DNA from: an uncultured Mycoplasmatota bacterium
GTDB lineage: Bacteria > Bacillota_I > Bacilli_A > RF39 > UBA660
NCBI GenBank assembly: GCA_946497145.1
Contig: CAMMJA010000001.1
Span: 85,334-140,126 of the forward strand
Length of the DNA stretch: 54,793 nucleotides
Direction: 5' to 3'
Shown here: positions 1-6,525 of the stretch, one piece after another
Layout of the letters: every line of letters starts with the position of its first letter
Numbering within the stretch: the stretch's first letter is position 1
Program-made: the position numbers and the translations under genes
Notes under the pieces: generated by a model
The model's input: the letters and a program-made list of their open reading frames with translations, nothing else
Told to the model about the DNA's origin: nothing
Database searches by the model: none

Positions 1-1
1 A

Positions 2-220
2 ATTCAACACGAAAATGACTTTATCAGCGTTTATCAAAGTATGAGCGAAGTCTCTGTAAAAAAAGATGATGTGGTAACGCAAGGGCAGATAATCGGAAAA
101 ACTGGAGAAAATAAATTAGATGCAAATTTAAAAAATCATTTACATTTTGAATTGTTCCACAAAGGACAAGTAGTAAATCCAGAAAATTATTTTGAAAAAA
201 CATTACAAGAACAAGAGTAA
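2..220 (+). CDS. spoIIQ: M23-family (SpoIIQ-like) peptidase domain protein, C-terminal part
   Basis: Only the last 72 codons are in the window; the frame is open from base 2 to the TAA at 218-220. The fragment has the end of a LytM/M23 domain: a VKKDDVVTQGQIIGKTG stretch followed by the metallopeptidase HLHFEL motif and a VVNPENYF tail. This pattern is typical of SpoIIQ, the forespore membrane protein of the SpoIIQ-SpoIIIAH channel. The position directly before mbl supports SpoIIQ, since spoIIQ, spoIIID and mbl are near neighbours in Bacillus. The upstream HxxxD motif lies outside the window, so catalytic competence cannot be judged. A generic M23 peptidase is the alternative. Confidence 0.72.
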   Translation: MQHENDFISVYQSMSEVSVKKDDVVTQGQIIGKTGENKLDANLKNHLHFELFHKGQVVNPENYFEKTLQEQE

Positions 221-243
221 ACTATTTTAGAATAGTTTTTTCT
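219..243 (+). terminator. Rho-independent terminator after the SpoIIQ-like gene
   Basis: AAACTATT and AATAGTTT form an 8-bp stem around a TTAG loop, followed by a T-rich tract. It begins at the stop codon and separates the gene from mbl. Confidence 0.75.
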
Positions 244-281
244 TTTGGAAAAATCAAAAAGTAGGAATAGAAAACATCTTA

Positions 282-290
282 TGGTATCAT
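282..290 (+). promoter_or_regulatory. Extended -10 promoter candidate for mbl
   Basis: TGG followed by TATCAT, about 30 bases before the mbl start, fits the extended -10 (TGn) type that recurs in this window. No convincing -35 is visible. Confidence 0.4.
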
Positions 291-319
291 AATAATGATA
301 GAAGAATGGATGTGATAAT

Positions 320-1309
320 ATGTTGGGAAAAGATATAGGAATTGATTTGGGGACAGCAAACGTTTTGATTTATGTAAAAGGGGAAGGAATTGTTTTAAAT
401 GAGCCAAGTGTAGTAGCGATGCAGACGGATACGAAAAAAATATTGGCTGTTGGAAAAGAGGCCAGTGAAATGGTGGGAAGAACACCTGGAAAAGTAAAAG
501 CCATAGAGCCGATGAGAGATGGTGTCATTGATGATTTTGAAATTACAGAAGCGATGCTAAATCATTTTATTAAAAAAATCAATGCTAGAGGTATGTTTTC
601 TAAACCACGTATTTTGATTTGTTGCCCATCCAATACGACACAAGTTGAAAAAAATGCAATTAAAGAAGTTGCGGAGAGAATGGGAGTTAAGAAAGTTTAC
701 ATTGAAGAAGAACCAAAAGTAGCAGCAGTAGGTGCAGGGATGGATATTTCAAAACCAAGCGCCAATATGGTAATCGATATTGGTGGAGGAACGACTGATA
801 TTGCGATTCTTTCTTTAAATGGAATTGTAACTAGTAATTCAATACGTATTGCAGGAAATACCTTTGACAAAGATATCATCAAATACATTAAGGAAAAATA
901 CAAATTGTTGGTAGGACAAAGAACGGCTGAAGAAATCAAAATTAAAATTGCTAATGTTTTTAATCCCGATAAAGATGTGAAAATAGAAGTAAGAGGAAGA
1001 GACGTCGTATCAGGGCTTCCCAAAACAATAGACATTAGTTCGAAAGAAGTGGAAGAGGCATTACACCATAGTGTTTATGAAATTATTAAAGCAACACGCA
1101 ATGTATTGGAACAAACACCACCAGAGTTATCCGCAGATATTGTGGATAAAGGAATCGTTTTAACCGGTGGTGGTGCCATGATAGAGGGCTTTCCACAGTT
1201 ATTGGCGAAAGAATTAAAAGTGCCTGTCTTTATTGTCGATTCCCCTTTAACTTGTGTAGCAGAAGGATGTGGAATCTTACTAGATAACATAAATTTATTA
1301 GAACAATAA
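320..1309 (+). CDS. mbl: Rod-shape determining actin homolog Mbl/MreB
   Basis: A bacterial actin that polymerises under the membrane and guides the elongation machinery for sidewall peptidoglycan. The 329 residues are close to the usual MreB/Mbl length. The N-terminus has the phosphate-1 loop DLGTANVLIY, the middle the phosphate-2 motif DIGGGTTDIA, and the C-terminus the adenosine motif GIVLTGGGAMIEG. Assignment to Mbl rather than MreB rests on context: it lies after a SpoIIQ-like gene, without the mreC/mreD genes expected next to mreB. The ATG at 320 follows a weak GGATG ribosome site. A terminator closes the gene, so it is probably monocistronic. spoIIID, which precedes mbl in Bacillus, is not here. 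Confidence 0.9.
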   Translation: MLGKDIGIDLGTANVLIYVKGEGIVLNEPSVVAMQTDTKKILAVGKEASEMVGRTPGKVKAIEPMRDGVIDDFEITEAMLNHFIKKINARGMFSKPRILICCPSNTTQVEKNAIKEVAERMGVKKVYIEEEPKVAAVGAGMDISKPSANMVIDIGGGTTDIAILSLNGIVTSNSIRIAGNTFDKDIIKYIKEKYKLLVGQRTAEEIKIKIANVFNPDKDVKIEVRGRDVVSGLPKTIDISSKEVEEALHHSVYEIIKATRNVLEQTPPELSADIVDKGIVLTGGGAMIEGFPQLLAKELKVPVFIVDSPLTCVAEGCGILLDNINLLEQ

Positions 1310-1331
1310 ACCACCTTTCGTGGTTTTTTTC
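1308..1331 (+). terminator. Rho-independent terminator after mbl
   Basis: AACCAC and GTGGTT form a stem around a CTTTC loop, followed by a run of T, directly after the mbl stop codon. Confidence 0.85.
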
Positions 1332-1359
1332 TTGCTATTTGATAAATCTTTGTTATAAT
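1332..1359 (+). promoter_or_regulatory. Promoter of tagO
   Basis: TTGCTA, a 16-base spacer and a perfect TATAAT lie about 22 bases before the tagO start. Confidence 0.6.
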
Positions 1360-1381
1360 TTAATTAGAAAAGAGGAGTCGT

Positions 1382-2494
1382 ATGTTTGGAAATGATATAA
1401 ATCAAGCCATCTTAATTACTTTAGTTACTTTTCTCGTGTCTTGTTTTATTATGCCATTGATGAAATGGTTGGCTCATCATATTGGGGCTATGGATATACC
1501 GAGAAGCGATGAAAACAATCGACATATTCATAAAAAACCAACGCCAAAGTTAGGCGGGTTAGGGATCTTTCTCAGTTTTTTAGTTGGGTACATGCTCTTT
1601 GGTATCCAAAGTATTCAGATGAATTCTATTTTGATTGGTAGTTTTATTATCGTATTGACGGGTATTATCGACGATGTAAAATCTCTCAGGGCTTCTCAAA
1701 AATTAGTAGGTCAGTTGCTTGCTGCCTGTGTCATTGTTTTTTATGGTGGAATTTTGTTAAGTAATATTTCGTTTTTCGGTTTCTCTATCGATTTTGGTAT
1801 TTTGGCTTATCCTCTGACGATTTTTTTCTTAGTGGCGTGTGTCAATATTATCAATTTGGTAGATGGCCTCGATGGATTGAGTGGCGGAATTACGAGTATA
1901 TTTTATTTGACCATCGGGATCATCGGCTTTTTTCAAGGAAGAAGTGGAAGCATGGTTATGCTCCTTACCTTCATTATGTTGGGATCTACTCTTGGCTTTT
2001 TACTTCATAATTTTTATCCGGCTAAAATATTTGCCGGAGATTGTACCATGTTTATGGGGTTTATGATTGCAATTATAACGTTATTAGAATTTAAAGGAAC
2101 AGCATTAACTTCACTATTTGTACCACTTATGATATTAGGTATTCCTATTTTAGATACCTTATTTGCAATTATTCGAAGAATGTTAAAACGGCAACCTATT
2201 TTTTCGGCCGACAAGGAACATTTGCATCATCAATTGTTGGGAATGAACTTTTCTCAACGAACGACAGTACTAATTATATATGGTATTAATATTTTGTTTG
2301 CTTTATCCTCTATTTTTTACACGTTAAAAGATCCTTATCTTGGTATTATTATATATGTCATACTATTTATCTTAGTAGTATGGTTTATCTTACATACGAC
2401 GATTATATCCGAGAAGGGCTATCGCAAAGTTCAACAATTCGAATCGGCAGTGAAGCAAAAAATTCGAAAGCCAAAACAAGATAAAAGTAAATGA
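1382..2494 (+). CDS. tagO: Undecaprenyl-phosphate N-acetylglucosaminyl 1-phosphate transferase (TagO/WecA)
   Basis: A membrane enzyme that moves GlcNAc-1-phosphate from UDP-GlcNAc to undecaprenyl phosphate, the first step of wall teichoic acid and related glycopolymers. The 370-residue polytopic protein (about ten hydrophobic segments) has the MraY/WecA hallmarks in order: the acidic GIIDDVKSL loop near residue 100, NLVDGLDGLSGG near 157, AGDCTMFMG near 219, and a His-rich EHLHHQLLG loop near 277. The ATG at 1382 follows AGAGGAG. It has its own promoter and terminator. mraY itself normally sits in the dcw cluster, and the His-rich loop favours TagO/WecA. Confidence 0.9.
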   Translation: MFGNDINQAILITLVTFLVSCFIMPLMKWLAHHIGAMDIPRSDENNRHIHKKPTPKLGGLGIFLSFLVGYMLFGIQSIQMNSILIGSFIIVLTGIIDDVKSLRASQKLVGQLLAACVIVFYGGILLSNISFFGFSIDFGILAYPLTIFFLVACVNIINLVDGLDGLSGGITSIFYLTIGIIGFFQGRSGSMVMLLTFIMLGSTLGFLLHNFYPAKIFAGDCTMFMGFMIAIITLLEFKGTALTSLFVPLMILGIPILDTLFAIIRRMLKRQPIFSADKEHLHHQLLGMNFSQRTTVLIIYGINILFALSSIFYTLKDPYLGIIIYVILFILVVWFILHTTIISEKGYRKVQQFESAVKQKIRKPKQDKSK

Positions 2495-2495
2495 G

Positions 2496-2525
2496 AGAAA
2501 CAAAAGCAATTTTGTTTCTTTTTAA
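2496..2525 (+). terminator. Rho-independent terminator after tagO
   Basis: GAAACAAAA and TTTTGTTTC form a perfect 9-bp stem closed by a GCAA tetraloop, followed by a T tract. Confidence 0.9.
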
Positions 2526-2575
2526 AAATGATAAATAATTGGTAAATTTTGGAAAAAGGAAAGAGGGGAATAGAA

Positions 2576-3307
2576 ATGTTAAATTTTATTGTTGGGGAAG
2601 ATGATCCGAATTTTGAAAAGAGAATGAAACATCTAATTGATAACTTTATGATGAATTTTGATATAGAATATCAATATCATTCTTGTTCAGGATATGATAA
2701 AAAGTTCCAGAAGTTGGTTGAAGAAGATATTGGCTTTAAAGTATATTTTTTGGATATCAAGACGAAACATGGTTCTGGATTAGATGCCGCTCGTATGATA
2801 CGAGAAGAGTGTGATGATTGGATTTCCATCATTGTCATTGTTACTGCATTTAATGAATATCGCTATGAGGCCTTAGGAAATCGATTGTATTTATTAGACT
2901 TTATTAGCAAACTAGACGACTGTGACAAAAGAGTAACGGATGCTTTAAAGAAAGCCATGAAGAATTACGATAATAGATACAAGAGTTTAAGTTATGAATA
3001 TAATTACATTACTCGTAAAGTAGAATTTAGACATATCGTGTATATTGAAAAAGAACAAGATAGTAAAAGATGTATTATTAAAACAACATACGGGACACAG
3101 TTAATATCGAAAAGTTTAGTTGAAGTAGAAAAATTATTGGATAATAGATTTATGAAAACCCATCGCAGTATGATTGTAAATTTAGATTATATTAAAGAAT
3201 TTGACACAAAAGAAAATAAAATTACTTTTAAAAATAATGAAGTTACACATTTAGTAGCGAGGGATAAAAAGAAGGAGTTGACAAAGCGTGTTGGATTTAT
3301 TCAATAA
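2576..3307 (+). CDS. agrA: AgrA-type LytTR response regulator
   Basis: A two-component regulator that would be phosphorylated by the downstream kinase and bind DNA through a LytTR domain. The receiver domain spans about residues 1-125, with acidic EDD near residue 8 and the phospho-acceptor Asp about 60 in YFLDIK. The LytTR domain fills the last 100 residues (IVYIEKEQ, FMKTHRSMIVNLDYI). The ORF-track TTG at 2549 is unlikely; the ATG at 2576 follows AAGAGGGGA and gives 243 aa. It overlaps the kinase gene by 20 bases, implying translational coupling. Order is regulator then kinase, the reverse of Staphylococcus. Sure of the family; the Agr role is inferred from agrB and agrD next door. Confidence 0.85.
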   Translation: MLNFIVGEDDPNFEKRMKHLIDNFMMNFDIEYQYHSCSGYDKKFQKLVEEDIGFKVYFLDIKTKHGSGLDAARMIREECDDWISIIVIVTAFNEYRYEALGNRLYLLDFISKLDDCDKRVTDALKKAMKNYDNRYKSLSYEYNYITRKVEFRHIVYIEKEQDSKRCIIKTTYGTQLISKSLVEVEKLLDNRFMKTHRSMIVNLDYIKEFDTKENKITFKNNEVTHLVARDKKKELTKRVGFIQ

Positions 3308-4577
3308 ATTTATTTGTGCAATGATAATTTCAATAGCAGGTTTTATTGTATTGAAAAATTTACTAAAAAGTGATGAGAAGTTGTGTAATTTCAAAAACAT
3401 ATGTCTTCTCATTGTTATAACTCTGCCGACTGTTCTATTTTACAGGTCAGAATATTATATTACCTTGTCGTTGTTAACGTATTTTTTTACAGCTTTTATT
3501 TATAAATTTATTTTCAAACTAAACTTAATTCAGTCATTTTTAATTACTGGAATTTTAATGATTATTATTTCATTGAGTGATATGATTACATCAATGATAT
3601 TTATTCATATTACTACGGTTGAACAAATGAGATCTTGTTGGTATATTATGTTATTTAGTAATTTAAGTGTTGCAGTCATTGCATTGCTAATTAGTAATAT
3701 TAAAACTGTACAAAATAAAACAGGAAGATTAATTGGCAGGATTAGTTCTATTAAATGGTTTAATAACATTGCTTTTTTAGTATTATTGATCGTAGTACTC
3801 AGCACCTTATTTTATAATGTATCTGAAACATTCTCATTGAGTACAGGATATATTATTAATATAGCTATTATGTTGATCTTTTTTGTGTTAACTTATATTT
3901 ATTTAAGGGAGCAATATAATTATGACAAGTTAAGCCACGAATATGATATGTTGTTTGATTATGTTGAACATTTCGAAGATTGGATAGAAACAGAACAGTT
4001 GAATCGTCATGAATTAAAAAATAGTTTAGGTGCGATAAGGAATTTAACAAAAAATAAAAAAGTAATAGAAAAAATAAATGATATATTACATGATAACATA
4101 AATATAGAAGATACTTGGATAGAGGAGTTAAAAGATGTTCCAAAAGGTATATTAAAAGGATTACTTTATTATAAAATGGCTATATCAAAAAAGCAAAGTA
4201 TTCAAGTAATATCAGAGGTTAGCTCTAATTCGACGAGTTATATAAAGAGATTGGGGAAAAAAGATTTAAAAGAATTAACGCAGCTAATAGGAATATTATT
4301 TGATAATGCTATAGAAGCATCAGAGTTATCAAAAAAGAAGATGGTGTGTGTTGAGATATATGTAGTTGATCGGCAATTAAATATTGTAATATCAAACACT
4401 TATAATGGTGAGATTAATTTAGAAGAGATTAATAAAAAAGGAAAAAGTAGTAAAGGAAAGGGAAGAGGAAATGGATTATATTTTGCGAAAAAAATAGTAG
4501 AAAAAAATACTAAATTTGAGATGGAGCAACAAATAATAAATGATTATTTTGTTGAAAAAATTATTATAAAACAATAA
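3288..4577 (+). CDS. agrC: AgrC-type sensor histidine kinase (GHKL)
   Basis: The predicted membrane receptor for the cyclic peptide made by the adjacent agrBD genes. The 429-residue protein has an N-terminal half with about six membrane segments (to about residue 205), then the dimerisation helix with the phospho-acceptor His about 241 in NRHELKNSLG, an N box LFDNAIEAS near 338, and a G box GRGNGLYFAKK near 392. The DNAIEAS/GNGL pattern is characteristic of the AgrC/ComD family. The GTG start at 3288 has GAAGGAG about 10 bases upstream. It ends in a bidirectional terminator shared with agrD. The base composition is more AT-rich than the housekeeping neighbours. Confidence 0.87.
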   Translation: MLDLFNKFICAMIISIAGFIVLKNLLKSDEKLCNFKNICLLIVITLPTVLFYRSEYYITLSLLTYFFTAFIYKFIFKLNLIQSFLITGILMIIISLSDMITSMIFIHITTVEQMRSCWYIMLFSNLSVAVIALLISNIKTVQNKTGRLIGRISSIKWFNNIAFLVLLIVVLSTLFYNVSETFSLSTGYIINIAIMLIFFVLTYIYLREQYNYDKLSHEYDMLFDYVEHFEDWIETEQLNRHELKNSLGAIRNLTKNKKVIEKINDILHDNINIEDTWIEELKDVPKGILKGLLYYKMAISKKQSIQVISEVSSNSTSYIKRLGKKDLKELTQLIGILFDNAIEASELSKKKMVCVEIYVVDRQLNIVISNTYNGEINLEEINKKGKSSKGKGRGNGLYFAKKIVEKNTKFEMEQQIINDYFVEKIIIKQ

Positions 4578-4603
4578 AAAACAAGTAGTATACTTGTTTT
4601 TTG
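4576..4603. terminator. Bidirectional terminator between agrC and agrD
   Basis: AAAAAACAAGTA and TACTTGTTTTTT form a 12-bp stem around GTA. T runs on either strand let it stop agrC transcripts and agrBD transcripts, which converge here. Confidence 0.9.
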
Positions 4604-4607
4604 CTGA

Positions 4608-4727
4608 TTAGTCCATGTTATTTAATGCTTTTGGCTCATCGCATAAGAACCAAACACACCCCATAGATGCAGCACTTGTCGCAAGCATTGCAACAGCAGC
4701 TAGAACGTAAGATAATCTTTTTTTCAT
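4608..4727 (-). CDS. agrD: AgrD-type cyclic autoinducer peptide precursor
   Basis: A 39-aa peptide, too short for the ORF track. Reading the minus strand from 4727 gives MKKRLSYVLAAVAMLATSAA, then SMGCVWFLC, then DEPKALNNMD. This is the AgrD layout: basic amphipathic/hydrophobic N-terminus, a short core starting with Cys and rich in aromatic/aliphatic residues, and an acidic Pro-containing C-terminal recognition tail. The CVWF core resembles the CLWF-type core known from clostridial AgrD. A strong AAAGGAGG ribosome site precedes the ATG. It lies just downstream of agrB on the same strand. The second Cys just before DEP is unusual. The product would be cleaved and cyclised by AgrB and sensed by AgrC. 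Confidence 0.88.
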   Translation of the reverse strand: MKKRLSYVLAAVAMLATSAASMGCVWFLCDEPKALNNMD

Positions 4728-4782
4728 TTGTTTCGGCCTCCTTTACTACTTAGATATATATTTAAATACTTTCGTATTTAAA

Positions 4783-5385
4783 TCAGGAAGAGATACACTT
4801 CTTGTAATTGTTGAATGGTTGATGAAATATTTTATAAGTAATAGGACAAATCATAATTCCTTCGATTAAGAATGCTGCTAAAATAAGTTGAGAAATTACT
4901 GTATTTTTAATAGTAAAAATAGCAATGGTATAGATAATAGCAAAACTGATAGATGCAAATTTACGAATTTTACGTTTTCTTGTATTGGTAAGTGGTCTTT
5001 TTGGCGTATCTGCTGGTGCCCAAAGAGCAAAGGCGATAAGACATAGGCCAGTTAGAAATACTTTAATTGGAAAAGTTAAAGTCATATGTAACATGATATA
5101 TGGTAATGCTAAAAATAATGTTGCAGAAAATAATAGACAAGTAATGCTTCGATCAGCATGAAATCCAAAGGCAGGATATCGAATAATGTTAAAGAAAAGT
5201 AATACAATAATCATTTCTTTGAATATTCCTAGGATCAGAGACAATATAGAAATGACAATTAATTTTGTAATAGTTAAGTATAACCCTTCTAAACCATATT
5301 GTAGCTGTTCTATTTGTTCTTCACTGTAGTTAGGATTGTATTTTGTAATCCATTTTATAGAGTAATTTAGGAAAGCTTGCTTCAT
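4783..5385 (-). CDS. agrB: AgrB accessory gene regulator, AgrD-processing membrane protease
   Basis: A membrane cysteine endopeptidase that removes the C-terminal tail of AgrD and forms the (thio)lactone ring. At 200 aa it has the normal family length. Catalytic His76 and Cys83 in GFHADRSITC have the 7-residue spacing and nearly the position of His77/Cys84 in S. aureus AgrB. About five hydrophobic helices follow and the C-terminus is basic. The ATG follows GAGGTGTGG on the minus strand. agrD starts 55 bases downstream, so the two form an agrBD operon converging on agrAC. Confidence 0.93.
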   Translation of the reverse strand: MKQAFLNYSIKWITKYNPNYSEEQIEQLQYGLEGLYLTITKLIVISILSLILGIFKEMIIVLLFFNIIRYPAFGFHADRSITCLLFSATLFLALPYIMLHMTLTFPIKVFLTGLCLIAFALWAPADTPKRPLTNTRKRKIRKFASISFAIIYTIAIFTIKNTVISQLILAAFLIEGIMICPITYKIFHQPFNNYKKCISS

Positions 5386-5420
5386 TTACCACACCTCGCT
5401 AACTTAACCTGAAGATAGTT

Positions 5421-5471
5421 TAGCATTAAAAAATACGAGCAAGAACGAAAAGTTCTAAAATGCTATTTTTG
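5421..5471. repeat. Nested inverted repeat upstream of agrB
   Basis: TAGCATT (5421-5427) pairs with AATGCTA (5459-5465), and inside it AGAAC pairs with GTTCT around GAAAA (5442-5456). It covers the region where the minus-strand agrB promoter must lie. It could be an operator, an RNA hairpin, or both; no clear LytTR direct repeat was found. Confidence 0.45.
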
Positions 5472-5550
5472 GTAAAATTTATTTAAAAAAGAATTTTAAA
5501 AAACGAAAATATACCAAAATATCCCTTGAAATTACATTTTAGAGAATTAC

Positions 5551-5579
5551 TTACAGCAACAAATGAAATGTGTTAGAAT
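5551..5579 (+). promoter_or_regulatory. Promoter of the cold-shock gene
   Basis: TTACAG, a 17-base spacer and TAGAAT preceded by TGT (extended -10). It would leave an untranslated leader of about 80 bases, a length common for cold-shock mRNAs. Confidence 0.6.
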
Positions 5580-5665
5580 AAAAATGCGCATTAAAAAGCA
5601 GTGTCTACACTTAAGTGAAAAGATTGAAAGAAGTGAGAAATTTGAAGAAAAGAGGAGCGCAAAGT

Positions 5666-5884
5666 ATGATCGGTAAAGTAAAATGGTTTAACAATGAAAA
5701 AGGGTATGGGTTTATTGAATATAAAGAAGATGAGGATATATTTGTTCACTATTCAGCAATTAAGCAAGAAGGATATAAGACAATATCGGAAGGACAATAT
5801 GTATCATTTGATTTATTAGAAACAGCCAAAGGATACCAAGCAACAAATGTCGTTGTTGTACCAGAGCCAGTCACCACAAAATAG
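5666..5884 (+). CDS. csp: Cold-shock protein (CspA family)
   Basis: A single-domain OB-fold RNA chaperone that melts mRNA structure. The 72 residues start with MIGKVKWFN and contain the RNA-binding motifs KGYGFIEY (RNP1) and DIFVHYSAI (RNP2). The ORF-track start at 5615 would add a 17-residue leader unknown in the family; the ATG at 5666 follows AGAGGAG with good spacing. The stop codon lies inside the terminator hairpin. Confidence 0.93.
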   Translation: MIGKVKWFNNEKGYGFIEYKEDEDIFVHYSAIKQEGYKTISEGQYVSFDLLETAKGYQATNVVVVPEPVTTK

Positions 5885-5895
5885 GTGGCTTTTTT
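5870..5895 (+). terminator. Rho-independent terminator after csp
   Basis: GTCACC and GGTGGC form a 6-bp stem (one G-U pair), followed by six T. The right arm starts at the end of the csp stop codon. Confidence 0.75.
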
Positions 5896-5905
5896 CTTAG
5901 TGTTA

Positions 5906-5914
5906 TGGTATAAT
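5906..5914 (+). promoter_or_regulatory. Extended -10 promoter of hpf
   Basis: TGG followed by a perfect TATAAT, about 20 bases before the hpf start; the -35 region is weak. Confidence 0.55.
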
Positions 5915-5934
5915 GAAATTGGGAGGATGATAGT

Positions 5935-6462
5935 ATGAATTTGCTAATTAGAGGAGACAAAGTAAAAGTAACAGAAGCCATGAATGACTATGTGGAAGAG
6001 AAGTTACAAAAACTCAATAAGTATATTGAGGATAGCGACAATGTACGTGCAACTGTGGTAGTAAAAATTAAAGATCATCGTCAAAAAGTGGAAGTGACGA
6101 TTCCGCTAAAAACCTTTATTTTACGTGCAGAAGAAGAATGTGATGACTTCTATGCTGCAGTAGATACCATCGTAGATAAGTTAGAAAGACAGATACGTAA
6201 GAATAAAACACGTTTGGAAAATAGAACGAACAAAAGTAATAAAGATTTTATTTTTCAAGAGATGGAAGAATTTCAAGAAACAACCGATACTGTTGTAAAA
6301 AGAAAGAAAATAGAAGTAAAGCCAATGGACGAAGAAGAAGCCATGCTACAACTTGAACTATTAGGACATCAATTTTATCTTTATAAGGATGCTACTACAA
6401 ATCAACCGACAGTTATTTATAAAAGAAAAGATGGTGGCTACGGTATTATCGAGTCAGAATAA
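5935..6462 (+). CDS. hpf: Long-form ribosome hibernation promoting factor
   Basis: Binds the 30S decoding region and joins ribosomes into inactive 100S dimers during starvation. The 175 residues fit the long form: an N-terminal YfiA/RaiA domain (1-100, beginning MNLLIRGDKVKVTEAM) and a C-terminal dimerisation domain (about 120-175, with EEAMLQLELLGHQFYLYKD). The ATG follows GGGAGGATG. The gene lies directly before secA, as yvyD does in Bacillus. A terminator hairpin begins at its stop codon. Confidence 0.94.
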   Translation: MNLLIRGDKVKVTEAMNDYVEEKLQKLNKYIEDSDNVRATVVVKIKDHRQKVEVTIPLKTFILRAEEECDDFYAAVDTIVDKLERQIRKNKTRLENRTNKSNKDFIFQEMEEFQETTDTVVKRKKIEVKPMDEEEAMLQLELLGHQFYLYKDATTNQPTVIYKRKDGGYGIIESE

Positions 6463-6490
6463 AAGAAAAACTCTTTTATTCTTTCTTTTT
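6457..6490 (+). terminator. Rho-independent terminator after hpf
   Basis: GAATAAAAGA and TCTTTTATTC form a perfect 10-bp stem around AAAAC, followed by a long T-rich stretch. Confidence 0.85.
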
Positions 6491-6525
6491 TTTTGATAGA
6501 ATATATTATTAGAGGAGATGTTAAG

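Noticed and set aside
697-1035. Minus-strand ORF of 112 aa inside mbl
   Set aside because: Antisense shadow of mbl, no ribosome site and hydrophobic low-complexity translation.
5440-5510. AACGAAAA repeated twice as LytTR direct-repeat site for agrB
   Set aside because: The copies are 58 bases apart, not the roughly 20 bases expected for LytTR dimers, and the motif is trivial in AT-rich DNA.
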